Assembly: GCF_029873635.1 (NCBI RefSeq)
Contig: NC_080421.1
Span: forward strand, 1,922,001-1,986,000
Direction: 5' to 3'
Length of the DNA: 64,000 nt
From: Malania oleifera
Lineage: Eukaryota; Streptophyta; Magnoliopsida; Santalales; Ximeniaceae
Part shown: positions 33,361 through 44,769 of the stretch, piece by piece
Layout of the letters: every line of letters starts with the position of its first letter
Numbering within the stretch: position 1 is the stretch's first letter
Notes under the pieces: generated by a model
Told to the model about the DNA's origin: nothing
Database searches by the model: none
Seen by the model: the letters and a program-made list of their open reading frames with translations, nothing else
Translations under genes and position numbers: made by a program

Positions 33361-35065
33361 TGATTACACGTCAAAACTGCGTAATTGGACGTTTAATCCG
33401 GACTTTACGGTTTATATTTTTAATTAAATGTCCAAAATTGTCCAATATTTTAATAAAGTGCCAAAATCATCATTCTTGAATTTTATTGCACTATTTATGA
33501 AGTTTTGGTAATTTTTTATCGTAGGAAAATTCCCAGGAATCAAAACCGACACCTGTTCGTATTTCATGCATAACTTTTCCGTTTGAACTCTGATTAAGAC
33601 GATTCAAATTTTTGGAGAAAGAGGAAAGGATTATCTACAACTTTTATGTTTTGAGTTTTGTGAGATACGGGCTCTAGAAGAGTCAGATTTGCGATGAATA
33701 GAGAATGAAAAAAATAAAAAAAATGAAAAAAATATAGCAATTCGGGTCAACTCCAATTGGGTCAAGTTCCCGGGTCGGGTCTCCTATCCGGGTCTAGGGC
33801 TTTCCCCCCTATCCTATTTAACCCTTCTCTTCCTCTTCCCGCGTAGGCAGCCCCCAGGGCTCCCCATTCTCCTCTTCTTCTTCTTCTTCTTCTTCTTCTT
33901 CTTCTTCTTCTTTAGTTTGTTTTTTTTTTTTTGTTCTTTTAAATTCTGCTTTGCTCTCTTCTCTTCCTCTCTTTCCTCTTCTCTTTCCCTTGTCTGCTTT
34001 TCCCTTTTCCTATCCTTTCTCTCCTTCTCTTTACTGTTCCCTCTTGGTTAATCTCCCAGTCTTCCCAGCCATTGCACCAGCCTGCTAGCCACCCGAAGAA
34101 GCAGCAGCAGCCCGAGTACAGCAACACCAGCCAGCAGCAGATCCTCCTTTGCAACTTGCTGCAATTTTCCAGCAGCTAGAACAGCAACCTAGCTGCGACT
34201 CCAGGACAGCAACCAATTTCCAGCAGCAGGCCGAGAGCTCTTCCAGAACAGAGCCACACCCGAGACACCATCAGGGACTCCACAAAGAGCCACCTCTTGC
34301 TCTGTTTTGTTCCTTTTCTCTCTCTCTTTTATCTTTTCTCTTTTAATATTGATATAGGATGGTATTGTTTCTTTATTTGCTGAAGGTATTTACAAAGTTT
34401 GGGTTTTGAAAATTTTATTATCTTTGCAATAGTTTATTGTTTAGTTATTTGTTTTTTGTATTTTATTTTATTGGTAGATTTAGTTGGAAGTTCATATTTA
34501 ATTACGCTTGGGTTCATATTTAAATTAGTTATTTTTTTTCTTTCCAAGATTTAATTTTTGTTTCGATGTTCGGTTTAGTTAGGACCGGTTTTATCAAAGT
34601 TCGTATTTTTATTTTCTAGTCATTGTTCTTTTTTTTTATGTGTTGCATTTTGGTTTGAGTTCTTGAATTGTTAAAGTTCTGATTTTTAGTGTGTGTTTGA
34701 ATCTGATTGAGTTTCCATAGTGTGCTTTTAATTCCGTGTCCGAAGTTACCATCTTTAATTAGCATGTGTTTCGATATTTCCTTAAGTAGACTAGGATTTC
34801 CGTTATTGTTATTTAATCTAGTGCGTGCTAGGTTTAGGACTTTAATTTGCGTGTGTATTTAATTTGTTAAATTAGGTCTCCACAATTTTGAAAAATCCCA
34901 AATCTGAACTGAGTTCAGTACATTTTTATTTTCGATTGGGAGAACGTAAAATCTGAAATTAAACGCATTCCCTGAAGAGACGATCTAGCCCTTGGGCTTA
35001 ATATTACTTGACAGAACTCCTATACTTGGGATAGCTTCCGAGCTGCTCATTTTTTAAGTGAGTCA
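33361..35065 (+). repeat. 5' LTR of the gag-only element
   Basis: It starts TGATTACACGTC and ends GTGAGTCA. It contains a CTT microsatellite (about 33870-33912) and CAG-rich sequence (34100-34240). The small ORFs seen here on both strands are shared with the 3' LTR and are not genes. The first 330 bp differ much more from the 3' LTR than the remaining 1.3 kb do. Confidence 0.92.
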
Positions 35066-35070
35066 AGTTT

Positions 35071-35089
35071 TTGGCGCCGTTGCCGGGGA
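35071..35089 (+). other. Primer-binding site, tRNA-Asp type
   Basis: TTGGCGCCGTTGCCGGGGA starts five bases after the LTR end. It differs from the tRNA-Met site used by every other element in the window. Confidence 0.88.
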
Positions 35090-35198
35090 ATGTCGTTCTT
35101 AGTCTCAATTTTGTGTTTTTTCCATCATTTTTATTAGTTTTATGAAAAAGAAAAAAAAATAGAAAACAAAAACAAAAAAAAATTTTGAGTTTTGAAAA

Positions 35199-36872
35199 AT
35201 GGCTGCACCTGCACCGCGCACGATAATGGATTTTTTGTAGCTTGAATATGCCACTGCATCCTCTTCCACTGCTTTGCCTTATGACGAGCTTAATTTCATG
35301 ATGCAGCGCGGGAGGACGTCATTGCTACCCAAGTTTTACGGGACGAAATCTGAGTGCCCTTATCAGCACCTAGCAGAGTTTGAGTTAACCTACAACATGT
35401 TTTTCTCTTATGCTAGAGCTGACGAATCTACTAAACTGAATTTATTTCTTACTACTTTGCAGGATAAGGCACTGATTTGGTTTCATTCTATGAGACCTTA
35501 TTCTATCACTAATTGGTCTGATATGGAGCATGAATTCCTGCATGCGTTTTGTCCCTCACAAAAAACTCAATTTTTGCAAGAACAGATTCTTAATTTTGTG
35601 CAACATGATGATGAGACATTTCGAGCTTGTTGGGAGCGATTCAAGGATCTACTAAGCAATTGTCCACATCACGGGTTTGACTCATGGAGGTTAGTTGATT
35701 ATTTTTATACTGCTCTTACCCCTGATTGCAAGTGTTTTGTCCAAACTATGTCTAATGGAGAGCCCGTCAACGAGGATCCAGATCAGGTATTATCATTCTT
35801 TGATTACTTAGCTGACAATGTCCCACAGTGCAATACACGATACACTCAGGCACCCATGACTGCACACCCTACCAGCACAATTAGTGGTGGAGATGTATAC
35901 AAGCCACCAAACTGCCCAAACAACCATCCGCCTCAATATCAGCCACAACAGATCTCTCCGAGCTGTACGTTGTCAGACCTTTTCGTGGATAGCATAACAC
36001 AGATGGTGAACATGCTCCAACAAATCATGCAAACTCAAGTCGATCATAATAATGAATTGCGGGATACCATTAATGCGATAAGCACGCAATTGGACATCTT
36101 AAAAAATGAAGAATTGCCCGTGGAACCTCAGCCCTGTCCTCAAGAGTACCAGCAGCCACACCAACAAATACACGATGTTTCTCTTGAGATAGCAAAAACC
36201 ACCACCACTTCGAGAAGTGAGAAAGAATTTCCTCAACCTGAGATGCTCATCGTCGGACAACCAGTTGTCCCAGCAATAGAAGTCATGGCTGAACCAGAAG
36301 ATGTCAAAGAAAAATTAGAGGAAACGGGGCCAGATGAGGAGCAGTTAGTTGATGAGGAGACTGATACCCATATGGAGTACCAACCTGTGGTACCTCATAC
36401 TCCGAGCTCAGAAATCGTGAAATCGTGACTCCCGCCTGAATCAGATGTTAAGGAGCCTAATGTGGAGGCAGACTTTTGCAGTGGTATGATGATATGTCCA
36501 CCCGATAAAGAGGGTGACCAGTCTGGTGAGCATATAATTTTCAAAGAACCAGGTAAAACCTTTAATGTTAATGCTTCTGAAGAACTGCAGGTAATTATTC
36601 CGATCACTTTCTCTCAACTGTTAGTTCATAAAGAAGCATATTTCCTGGAAACAATGTTGAATAAAGACCCTTTCTTATCCATACACGAGGGTCGACCTGC
36701 ACACAAATTGTTTGGTATTTTGACACGCATTAATTCATTTGAGGTTGATTTTCGAGCAGGTATGACGACTGATCGATTGTGGCAACTCAAATTTGGAGAA
36801 CCGCCGATGCAATTTATAGACCTGTGGCCACCAGACGAAATTCCTCCAGAGCCTCCGCCAAGACAATTGTGA
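35199..36872 (+). pseudogene. Athila-like gag with two in-frame stops
   Basis: The ATG at 35199 (MAAPAPRTIMDFL) opens a single frame that runs 558 codons to 36872, interrupted only by TAG at 35238 and TGA at 36426. Residues about 40-200 form a retrotrans_gag domain: LPKFYGTKSECPYQHLAEFE, LTTLQDKALIWFHSM, SDMEHEFLHAF and RFKDLLSNCPHHGFDSWRLV. The middle is Pro/Gln-rich; the C-terminal third is acidic. No zinc knuckle is visible. Both stops look like C-to-T changes (CAG to TAG, CGA to TGA), the type caused by deamination of methylated cytosine. The downstream 136-codon part has no recognised domain. It would encode the particle protein; the current copy cannot make it in full. Confidence 0.85.
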
Positions 36873-38577
36873 TGTTTTTCTTTCCCTTATTTTCCTTTTA
36901 TTTTATTTTATTTTATTTTTAGTTAGTTTTCAAGTCTATTTTCTCGTAGTTCGATCTTTGTTTTCCATTATTTCGCCACTCAGGTATACCTTACTTTTCC
37001 CATGCACAGTATTTTCTATTTCCCCTATGCTTTCACATTGAGGACAATATTCCACTTTAGTTGTGGGGGATGAGCATTCGCATGTGACACTATGCACGTA
37101 CATATACCGGGTTTTTAATTTAAAAAAAAAACAAAAAAAAAATAAAAATCAAAAAACTCAAAAAAAAATCAAAAAAAGAGAGAAAGAAAGAAGAGCACTG
37201 AGGAATTACACTGCACTATGCCATGTTTAACACTGTGTATACCCTTCACATACTTGCGTATAACTTAAGAATGACACACTTGAGTCAATAATGCGTAGTT
37301 TTCTTTTTATATGATCTTATGACTTTATGAAGAACTGATTGGTAGTACACTCGTGTTAATTTGGCTATATAATTTCTTGTATCTACATGCATCTCACGAG
37401 GCTAAATAAACACATTCAAGTGATTCATTGCACTTAGGGTTTCTAGTGAGCACTGAGAGAGCACCCGTGGCGACTATGACACCTTGTGAGATATCTTTGA
37501 GCTATTTATCGTCCTTTTAAGCGTTAATATCAAATCAGAGTTCATAGAACTCAATTCTCTTTTTCTAGATGATTCTTTTGTACACTAGTCTTTGTTTTTG
37601 ATTTGCTAGCCTAGAGGTGACACCTAGTGGGGAGATAGAAACCTAAGTCTTGTAGCCTACTCAAAATGTGAAGGCTGAGCCACCCCTAAAGATAGACTTA
37701 GTTCATGGACCACTATTCGAGCTCAATTCCCATTGATGGTATGAAGATTACAAAAGAAGTGTTATGATTGTCCTTATTGCTCAAGAAAAGACAGAAAATA
37801 AAGAATGAGCAGAAAAAAGAATAAGCAATACACATGTGTATGAAATGAAATGTCAATGCCGGTCCAAATACATATCACAAGGACACGACAAATATTTTCC
37901 ACGTATGAAGATTCTTCAACCGATTAATGCCCCAGATGTATTCATGACAAGTTTATGAGTAAGTTGATCTAGGGTGGTCTCGGTTGGATATGGCGAATAG
38001 GTGAGAAGATGTTAGGGTGAAGGACCCGACACCTCATAGATAGACTAGATCCTTTCCAGACTAGTCCACTCCATATACTTAGCTTTGTTCCTTTTAATAT
38101 GTGGGAAGTTTGATCGCGACACTCCTCCTCACATATGATGTGTGAACCCTTTTTCTTTGAGTGTTCTTGAGGGTATACCAGTTACGCCGAGTCAAAGCGA
38201 CCGTTCTGTAAGTGTCCACTGGCGTCCTAGGTGTATTGAGTCACACACATCACACACAACTAGAGAGTTTACCTGTTTATACTCGAACTTATATGATTGC
38301 ATTAACTCTGAATATGCCACTGATTAACTTTATGTGAGTATACTGCTCTCAAATCACATATAAACGATGAAACTTGCATGAGTGACGTGCTTTGGAGTCG
38401 TGTGCATTGAATATGAACAAGCTTGTGTGAAATTCAGTTATGTTCTTGTATGTGAAGTGGTATAATTATGTCGCATGTGCATTGATTTCATGATTACTGG
38501 AGTATGTAATTGTAGATACCACCCTGAGATTCATTCACGTCATTTGCTAGAAACTAGCAAAACGTTAGTTGGGGGTG
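36873..38577 (+). other. Non-coding 3' internal region of the gag-only element
   Basis: The segment holds CACATTGAGGACAATATTCC followed by GTTGTGGGGGATG at 37030-37070, a block that in Athila-group elements follows the coding region, then 1.5 kb without ORFs of coding character and the polypurine tract before the 3' LTR. The place where pol would be is simply absent. Confidence 0.7.
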
Positions 38578-40274
38578 TGATTACGCGTCAAAACTGCGTA
38601 ATTGGACGTTTAACCAGAGCTTTACGATTTATATTTTTAATTAAATGTCCAAAATTGTCCAATATTTTAATAAAGTGTCAAAATCATCATTTTTGAATTT
38701 TATTGCACTATTTATGAAGTTTTGGTATTTTTTTGTCGCAGGAAAATTCCCGGGAACCAAAACTGACACCTGTTTGTATTTCATGCATAACTTTTCTGTC
38801 CAACCTTTGATTGAGACGATTCATATTTCTAGAGAAAGAGGAAAGGATTATTTAAAACTTTTATGTTTTGAATTTTGTGAGATATAGGCTCCAAAAGAGT
38901 TAGATTTGCGATGAACAGAGAATGAAAAAATAAAAAAAATGAAAAAAATATAGCAATTCGGGTCAACTCCAATTGGGTCAAGTTGCCGGGTCGGGTCTCC
39001 TATCCGGGTCTAGGGCTTTCCCCCCTATCCTATTTAACCCTTCTCTTCCTCTTCCTGTGTAGGCAGCTCCCAGGGCTCCCCATTCTCCTCTTCTCCTTCT
39101 TCTTCTTCTTCTTCTTCTTCTTTAGTTTGTTTTTTTTTTTTGTTCTTTTAAATTCTGCTTTGCTCTCTTCTCTTCCTCTCTTTCCTCTTCTCCTTCCCTT
39201 GTCTGCTTTTCCCTTTTCTTGTCCTTTCTCTCCTTCTCTTTACTGTTCCCTCTTGGTTAATCTCCCAGTCTTCCCAGCCATTGCACCAGCCTGCTAGCCA
39301 CCCGAAGAAGCAGTAGCAGCCCGAGTACAGCAACACCAGCCAGTAGCAGATCCTCCTCTGCAACTTGCTGCAATTTTCCAGCAGCCAGAACAGCAGCCTA
39401 GCTGCGATCCCAGGACAGCAACCAATTTCCAGCAGCAGGCCGAGAGCTCTTCCAGAATAGAGCCACACCCGAGCCACCATCGGCGACTCCACAAACAGCC
39501 ACCTCTTGCTCTGTTTTGTTCTTTTTCTCTCTCTCTTTTATCTTTTCTCTTTGGATATTGATATAGGATGGTATTGTTTTTTTATTTACTGAAGGTATTT
39601 ACAAAGTTTGGGTTTTGAAAATTTTATTATCTTTGCAATAGTTTATTGTTTAGTTATTTGTTTTTTGTATTTTATTTTATTGGTAGATTTAGTTGGAAGT
39701 TCATATTTAATTACGCTTGGGTTCATATTTAAATTAGTTATTTTTTTTCTTTCCAAGATTTAATTTTTGTTTCGATGTTCGGTTTAGTTAGGACCGGTTT
39801 TATCAAAGTTCGTATTTTTATTTTCTAGTCATTGTCCTTTTTTTTTATGTGTTGCATTTTGGTTTGAGTTCTTGAATTGTTAAAGTTCCGATTTTTAGTG
39901 TGTGTTTGAATCTGATTGAGTTTCCATAGTGTGCTTTTAATTCCGTGTCCGAAGTTACCATCTTTAATTAGCACGTGTTTCGATATTTCATTAAGTAGAC
40001 TAGGATTTTCATTATTGTTATTTAATTTAGTGCGTGCTAGTTTTAGGATTTTAATTTGCGTGTGTATTTAATTTGTTAAATTAGGTCTCCACAATTTTGA
40101 AAAATCTCGAATCTGAACTGAGTTCAGTACATTTTTATTTTCGATTGGGAGAACGTAAAATCTGAGATTAAACGCATTCCCTGAGGAGACGATCTAGCCC
40201 TTGGGCTTAATATTACACGACAGAACTCCTATCCTTGGGATAGCTTTCGAGCTGCTCATTTTTCGAGTGAGTCA
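38578..40274 (+). repeat. 3' LTR of the gag-only element
   Basis: It starts TGATTACGCGTC and ends GTGAGTCA, followed by the TAACA duplication. It matches 33361-35065. Confidence 0.92.
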
Positions 40275-40470
40275 TAACACGGACATAAAATACAAGAAAA
40301 CTGAAGCCTAATGGACTTAAAGATTATGCATTTTAGGCAAATTCCACATAGAAGAGCAAATAAGAAAGAAGACATTTATTCATTTCAATTGTAAATTGCA
40401 TTTAGGGCTTTACACTTTGGTCTATAATAACTGCATACATCTTGCATGATATGACTTAATGTTCAGATAG
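40275..40470. repeat. Segmental duplication copy A, right part
   Basis: CACGGACATAAAATAC onwards matches copy B from about 51323 to 51516 and stops at GATAG, where a chromovirus LTR begins. In copy B the sequence continues as GCCATGGACAG. Confidence 0.88.
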
Positions 40471-40566
40471 TGTAACGGTCCAAAAAAAAATTAATAAAAA
40501 AATTATTATTAATTAATTAATTATTGTTAAGAAAATTAATTAAATTAAACAATTTGAAGATTTTGG

Positions 40567-40611
<45 letters not shown>

Positions 40612-41734
40612 TGTATATATAAGTACATAATAAAGTATAAGTAAGGATAAAGGAAAGAAAAAGAAAAAACTTAGTGGCTAAGTTTTCTAGAGCAAACAAA
40701 GAAGGAAAGAAAAAACAAAAAGAAGATTCACACAGAACAAAGGAAGAAAGAAGGGGGGGGGGGGGACTCTTTCAGCTCATGCTCTCTGCTCCACTAGACT
40801 CCATTATCCGCCACCGACATATCTACCAAAGTGGATTTGTCATAGGAGTAATGTGGGCATATCTCCTAAGATAAGGCAAATTCTCATTCTTGTCTCATTT
40901 TTTCTTAAATTTTAAGTCAAATGGGCAATCGGATACCACCACGAGAATCTAGGGATGATTCTATACAAATCTAGTGGAGCGAATTTCTCGTGGGATCGTT
41001 GTGGAAATAGTCCTAAAATAAGGATAAACGGGTTATTTAAAAATTAATTGGTATTTAATTATTGCAAATTAGGAAAGATTAAAATAATATTTTATTAGGG
41101 TTGATTTGATTGAATCAGGGTTGGGTAAGCACCGCAAGTATAATTTTGGGAGCCCTACAGGCATGATTCAGGGGATCAGGTAAGGGAGAATAAAATTATA
41201 TCAATATTTTATTAAGGTGAACCAGTTATTTACGAGCATATGAAATTTATTATTTATTTATATGATTTTCAGAATAGCCTGATTACAGGAAAAATGATTA
41301 TTTTAGTTTAAAATTATATTTGGGAATAATTGCTTATGACATTAAAACCGTGTGGCATGAGAACAATTTCTTTCTAATAAATTGAATATGAATTTCTGTG
41401 GTATTTGGGCTTACATGTGGGGTTGTTTAGAATGATTATGACATGATGAGTGAATTTTTATGTTTGACTCCTGTGTGGCAATGTATTGATATGTTGGATA
41501 CCTGTGTGGTAATGCATTGATGCGTCTGTGTGAACTAATTGGTGTGGTGATTTGTATGCATCTCAAAATAACGTTGGCATGAGGAGGTTGTTATATTGCC
41601 TAGATATAAATCATAATATAACGTTGGCAGGTCGAGGAGCTCATCATATTATCATTTATATGGGGTAGGACATTGGCAGGTCGAGGAGCTTTTTCTACTG
41701 ATGTACGATAGGTAGGTTATGGGGATTGGATACT

Positions 41735-42035
41735 AGTGAATAGTGGTGCCTGTATGGGTCACGTGTTGCGGAAGCTGGAGTGGTGCCTTTGTGAGCCACG
41801 TTATATCTAGTGTGGATAACGGCGCCTGTGTGGGCCATGTTATGTACCCTGCGTGGGTAGTGGTGCCTGTGTAGGCCACGTTATATCCTGTATGGATAAT
41901 GGCGCCTGTGTGGGCCATATTATGTACCCTGTGTGGGTAGTGGTGCCTGTGTGGGCCATGTGTAGATAAGAAGTACGTAGGTGCCTGTGTGGGTCACGTA
42001 CTGATATGTACGCAGTTGCTCTGTGTGGGCTACAT
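41735..42035. repeat. Tandem repeat array in the LTR
   Basis: About nine units of GTGGTGCCTGTGTGGGCCAC plus about 14 further bases (TTATATCCTGTGTGGATAAT or TTATGTACCCTGTGTGGGTA) alternate in a 65-70 bp higher-order pattern. Minus-strand ORFs with HTG/PTQAPL repeats arise from it and are not genes. Confidence 0.88.
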
Positions 42036-42149
42036 ACTGAGGACATTGGAAGACGAAGTATAAGTTGTTTGATTCTTGTGTGGATGTGAATTTAATTAAA
42101 ACATAATAGTAATGGTATAGCATATTGTGAATGCATGTGTGTGCATGCG

Positions 42150-42430
42150 GCGAGGTAAAAATACTACCGGGGGCTTACTGAGAAAGGCGAGTGCTCTGAT
42201 AGGTAGTTTCTTGGTATCAGTGCAAAGGGATACTACTTGTATGGGCGGGTAGACATCCCGATCCTCTGAAACCTTTGCCTTTAAAATAATAAAGATGTGT
42301 ATACTGGCGGCGAGGTAATTCTTCACCTGAGAGCTTACTGAGAAAGGTGAGTGCTCTAGTAGATAGTTTTTAGTACCAGAGCAGAGGGAAGCTACTTGTA
42401 CGGGAGGGTAATCTTCCCTATCCTTAGGGA
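42150..42430. repeat. Direct repeat of about 150 bp in the LTR
   Basis: GCGGCGAGGTAA...CTTACTGAGAAAGG...GAGTGCTCT...GCTACTTGTA...GGGTA occurs twice (42150-42290 and 42307-42430). A related single copy is at 61027-61170 in the LTR of the 57100-64000 element. Confidence 0.8.
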
Positions 42431-43419
42431 CTTTCGCCTACATAAAAATTATGCACTTGTGCATATTGGATGCGTGTATGATATTAGATGTCGGGGATGT
42501 TATCAATGGTACATTTTTTTTTAGTTGTTATTGATATTATGTGAGAAGCATTTTATTTTGATATGTAAACATTAAAAATCATGTGTCACACACTGTTATA
42601 ATTTATTCCACCCTTACTGAGAAGTGTCTCACCATAGTGGATTAACAATTTTTCAGGTTCTTCTGGAGATTGGATTTGAAGGCCTAGGTTGGGATTGTTT
42701 TTGCTGGTTCTTTTTTGGGGTATTGTGAGATACTGATATATGTATAGATATATTTGTATGAAATTATGTTTTAAATACTGGTTGTGGATGTGAATATCTG
42801 GATGTTGTAATGTTCGTTTTTGGGTTGTTATATAGAACTCTGGTATTTATTTGAGGTTATTTATTTATGTGCCACTGCGTGCATGTTAATTATGTTATCT
42901 AGATGCATGTGATTGGAACACGTGGCATCCGGGCCCCACTTGGCGGGTTTCGAGGCATCACATTGTGGTATCAGAGCATTAGGTTATAGGTTCTACAAAC
43001 TTTAGGATTGATTAATACCAGAGTATAGGTACAAATAAGGATAAAGTTAGGAATTGGTAGATTAGGATATTGATAAGAGATTTTGAGTTTGGTTTAGTAG
43101 TTTAGAGGCAGAAATCCTTTGATGGACTTCTTTGAGTTTCTGAATCGACCAGTTTCAGAAAACCACGGTAAATCCGTTGAAGGTGATGTTTCTAAGCAGA
43201 GAGACTGGAACTCAGAATTAGAACTTGAGGGTTAAGTTGATTTGGGGATAAACTGGTTGTTTGATGTTTTAATTGAGGATTTAAATGTTAAACTGATTTG
43301 TTGTTCTATAATTGATTAAAGAATTTCGTGGACAAAATTCTTTTAAGGAGGGGGGAATGTAATGACCAAAAAAATAATAATATAAAAAAGTAATTAAAAA
43401 ATTATTAATAATTAATTAT

Positions 43420-44647
43420 TATTGTTGACTTTTAATTCTTTTTTTTTTAATATTTTTTAATTATCATTTCAGTGATACTAAACATCCCCTCAATAAAACT
43501 AGTTGGGATGAGTTGATCATTCAAACTTGCATGAAAAATTACTCAAGTCATAATAAAAAAAAAATTCATTATTTTGTGACTTTGCTAGTTGGACTAATCC
43601 ATTACTTAGTCTAGGCAAAACTCATTTATGCTCATAATTCATCTACCTTTATACGTATAGCAATTTCTCTCAGTGTAGCTACCCACTTACCTACACAAAA
43701 GCGAGTCACTAGCTATGAGAAAGATCGAACAAGGTCTAGTAAAAAGAAATTTGCTAGTTGTGCGAGAACGAGTGCTTATACTTAGTGTAAGTTTTTAAAA
43801 TTTTAAATTTTGACAACAAGATACATAAATTAACTATCGAATTTTGACACTTTGGAACTACAACCACACTTGTCAAGAGGTATTATATATATCGTTTTTC
43901 TTCTTTATAATGAAATTTTCACACATGCAATAATCATACTCAACGAACTGTCTAAGTGGATATCTTAATTGAATATGATCGAATTGTAACCGCGTCGCAT
44001 GTAGAAATTTTAATAATTAATTATGGCTCCCTATAACCATATACCTTAGCTTGGTAACTCCAAGACCTAGCCTAGCCCTAGGCAGTCCACTTATTTTCTA
44101 TGATTAAACATGTACATCCTAATTAAGCAATATATGTTTCCATCCACAAACCCCCTCCAAATTAATTATTGCAGGTTTATTATGTTAATGACCTAGCTGA
44201 CCTTTGGTAGATTAATTAACAACTTTTAGAAATATGATTAACTCTAAGATTCTGAAGTTAATAATTGTACCACCATGACCTTTTAACCTATTAAATTTTA
44301 AAAAGAAAACATCGTTCTCTTTTAACCGAACCCAAATTATAATTAATATATATATACAAAAGATATTAACCTCACATAAAATTTGATAAAAAGATATTAA
44401 TTTTCTTTAAGATTTCGAAAATTTAAGAGACCTCTATTAAGTTTTCAAAAAAAAATCAAATCTTCCTTTATGTCTTGCAAAAAAAAGAAGTCTTTTGAAA
44501 AATTGTTTTTGCCCTTTTGGAAAATTTAAGGAAGGTTGGCGGTATTTATAAAATTTGAATGAAGGTCGATGAAAATTTTGAAATCTCAGAAGAGGTCTTT
44601 ATCTTTTTAGCGAACCTAATGAGAGATAATATTTTTTCCCTTATACA

Positions 44648-44721
<74 letters not shown>

Positions 44722-44757
44722 CATATGTTTGTGATATTTTTAAAATTTCAATAAAAT
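43420..44757. repeat. Segmental duplication copy B, left part
   Basis: It matches 29570-30868. It starts in the middle of the truncated chromovirus LTR and stops where the half-deleted chromovirus begins. It contains CATA/AT microsatellites at 44645-44726 that are longer than in copy A. Confidence 0.88.
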
Positions 44758-44769
44758 TCACTAGTTCAC

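Larger units (their letters stand above)
33361..40274 (+). mobile_element. Gag-only Ty3/gypsy-type LTR element (LARD-like)
   Basis: LTRs of 1705 bp (33361-35065) and 1697 bp (38578-40274) are flanked by a perfect target duplication TAACA (33356-33360 and 40275-40279). The primer-binding site is TTGGCGCCGTTGCCGGGGA, the tRNA-Asp type common in Athila/Ogre-group elements, and the polypurine tract is GTTGGGGGTG at 38568-38577. The 3.5-kb internal region has one gag-like ORF and no protease, RT, RNase H or integrase. Copy B shows the empty site at 51322. It must rely on an autonomous partner. Confidence 0.92.
40471..42962 (+). repeat. 5' LTR, 2.5 kb
   Basis: It starts TGTAACGGTCC and ends GGCATCACA. 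It holds an (AT)n tract (40570-40609), tandem arrays (41571-41700, 41735-42035), a 150-bp direct repeat (42150-42430) and the hairpin block at 42613-42632. Confidence 0.85.
40471..43420 (+). mobile_element. Chromovirus derivative without coding sequence, 3' LTR truncated
   Basis: A full 5' LTR (40471-42962), the primer-binding site TGGTATCAGAGC (42966), about 390 bp of internal sequence with no ORF, a polypurine tract with the GAATTTCGTGGACAAAATTC context (43321-43357) and the first 63 bp of the 3' LTR (TGTAATGACC, 43358-43420) remain. All of gag and pol is deleted. The right end is cut where copy B of the duplication begins. The left flank is GATAG, a likely target duplication whose partner was lost. 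Confidence 0.85.

Noticed and set aside
33939..34346. ORFs of 65-114 codons on both strands, repeated at 39148-39494
   Set aside because: They come from CAG- and CTT-rich sequence present in both LTRs of the gag-only element and run in both directions, which is expected of low-complexity sequence.
41733..42123. Overlapping minus-strand ORFs with repeated HTG/WPTQAPL segments, which look like a repeat protein
   Set aside because: They follow from the tandem array in the LTR, are open in several frames, and have no start context or flanking gene structure.
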